A stretch of DNA of 5,650 nt from contig JAESRD010000007.1 in the NCBI GenBank assembly GCA_016764835.1, positions 1-5,650 on the forward strand, given 5' to 3'. A program made the translations under genes and the position numbers. The notes under the pieces are model-generated. The model ran no database searches and was not told where the DNA came from. It saw only the letters and a list, made by a program, of their open reading frames with translations. This DNA is from Paracoccaceae bacterium (lineage in GTDB: Bacteria > Pseudomonadota > Alphaproteobacteria > Rhodobacterales > Rhodobacteraceae). Positions 5,499 through 5,650 of the stretch are shown here, piece after piece. Position 1 is the first letter of the stretch; each line of letters opens with the position of its first letter.

Positions 5499-5650
5499 CA
5501 TGCATTGAAACGCTCTGCGGGAGTTTCGTATCCTAACGTTTTTCGAGGTCGTTCGTTGAGCTGTCTGGCGACGGCACTCAGCTTTGCTTGACTATGTATC
5601 GACAAATCCGTGCCTTTTGGGAAGTACTGTCGCAGCAGGCGGTTGGTGTT
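5480..5650 (-). CDS. IS30-family transposase, C-terminal 56 residues (5' part outside the window)
   Basis: The frame was read by hand from the right edge to the TGA at 5480-5482. It starts [16 protein letters not shown] and ends [18 protein letters not shown] plus ten residues. These are the hallmark last segments of IS30-family DDE transposases ([16 protein letters not shown] and RPRKTLGFxTPxE). The catalytic glutamate normally sits directly before NTN, so it lies just past the window edge. The visible part has no frameshift or stop, and its end is normal for the family. Nothing here shows whether the rest is intact. It would catalyse transposition of its own element and is unrelated to the transporter. 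Confidence 0.92.
   Translation of the reverse strand, partial: NTNRLLRQYFPKGTDLSIHSQAKLSAVARQLNERPRKTLGYETPAERFNACVASNR

Larger units (their letters stand above)
5473..5650 (-). mobile_element. End of an IS30-family insertion sequence (element continues beyond the right edge)
   Basis: The transposase C terminus followed immediately by a terminal repeat marks the transposase-3' end of an IS30-family element. The outer end is placed near 5473 from resemblance of 5473-5498 to the IS30 terminal repeat as I remember it; the exact last base is uncertain by a few bases. The other end, the direct target repeat and the element's intactness cannot be seen here. The element lies about 275 bases upstream of the transporter start, and its transposase reads toward the operon. 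Confidence 0.85.

Noticed and set aside
1..5650. Search for a defence system, CRISPR array, tRNA, rRNA or phage genes
   Set aside because: No direct-repeat array, tRNA cloverleaf or relevant protein motif was seen. The window is accounted for by the transporter operon, its leader and the insertion-sequence end.

Overview
The window carries most of one minus-strand operon for a peptide/nickel/opine-type (Opp/Dpp superfamily) ABC importer, plus the end of an IS30-family insertion sequence that lies upstream of the operon. The transposase reading frame also runs on the minus strand. Protein style (long alphaproteobacterial-looking Opp proteins, the wording of the transposase C terminus) and a roughly balanced base composition by eye suggest a marine alphaproteobacterium, perhaps of the Rhodobacterales. 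This is inferred from general familiarity, not from a search.

Layout from right to left, which is the direction of transcription: (i) 5650-5473, the end of an IS30-family element. It holds the last 56 codons of the transposase, whose 3' end is embedded in the terminal inverted repeat. (ii) 5472-5199, a non-coding leader of about 270 bases with a weak promoter candidate, a 7+7 inverted repeat, a possible 37-codon upstream ORF and a good ribosome binding site. (iii) 5198-3159, a 679-residue secreted solute-binding protein. (iv) 3158-3065, an intercistronic gap with a perfect 10-bp hairpin. (v) 3064 (or 3094)-2060, an OppB/DppB-type permease. (vi) 2063-873, an OppC/DppC-type permease with a large extracytoplasmic insert. 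(vii) 876-1, an OppD/DppD-type ATPase cut by the window edge just inside its C-terminal oligopeptide-family tail.

The four transporter genes are in the order binding protein, permease, permease, ATPase. The last three are joined by two ATGA stop/start overlaps, the usual sign of translational coupling of subunits of one complex. The binding protein would capture substrate in the periplasm and deliver it to the permease heterodimer, powered by the ATPase. A second ATPase (OppF/DppF type) is expected beyond the left edge. The substrate cannot be read from the sequence: long binding proteins of this family import peptides in some bacteria and oligosaccharides in others.

No wholly new system is visible. 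The points most worth checking are an A7 slippery run exactly at the permease/ATPase overlap that would allow a -1 frameshift into the ATPase frame, the strong hairpin after the binding-protein gene, paired cysteines in the periplasmic parts of all three exported or membrane components, and the inverted repeat in the operon leader.
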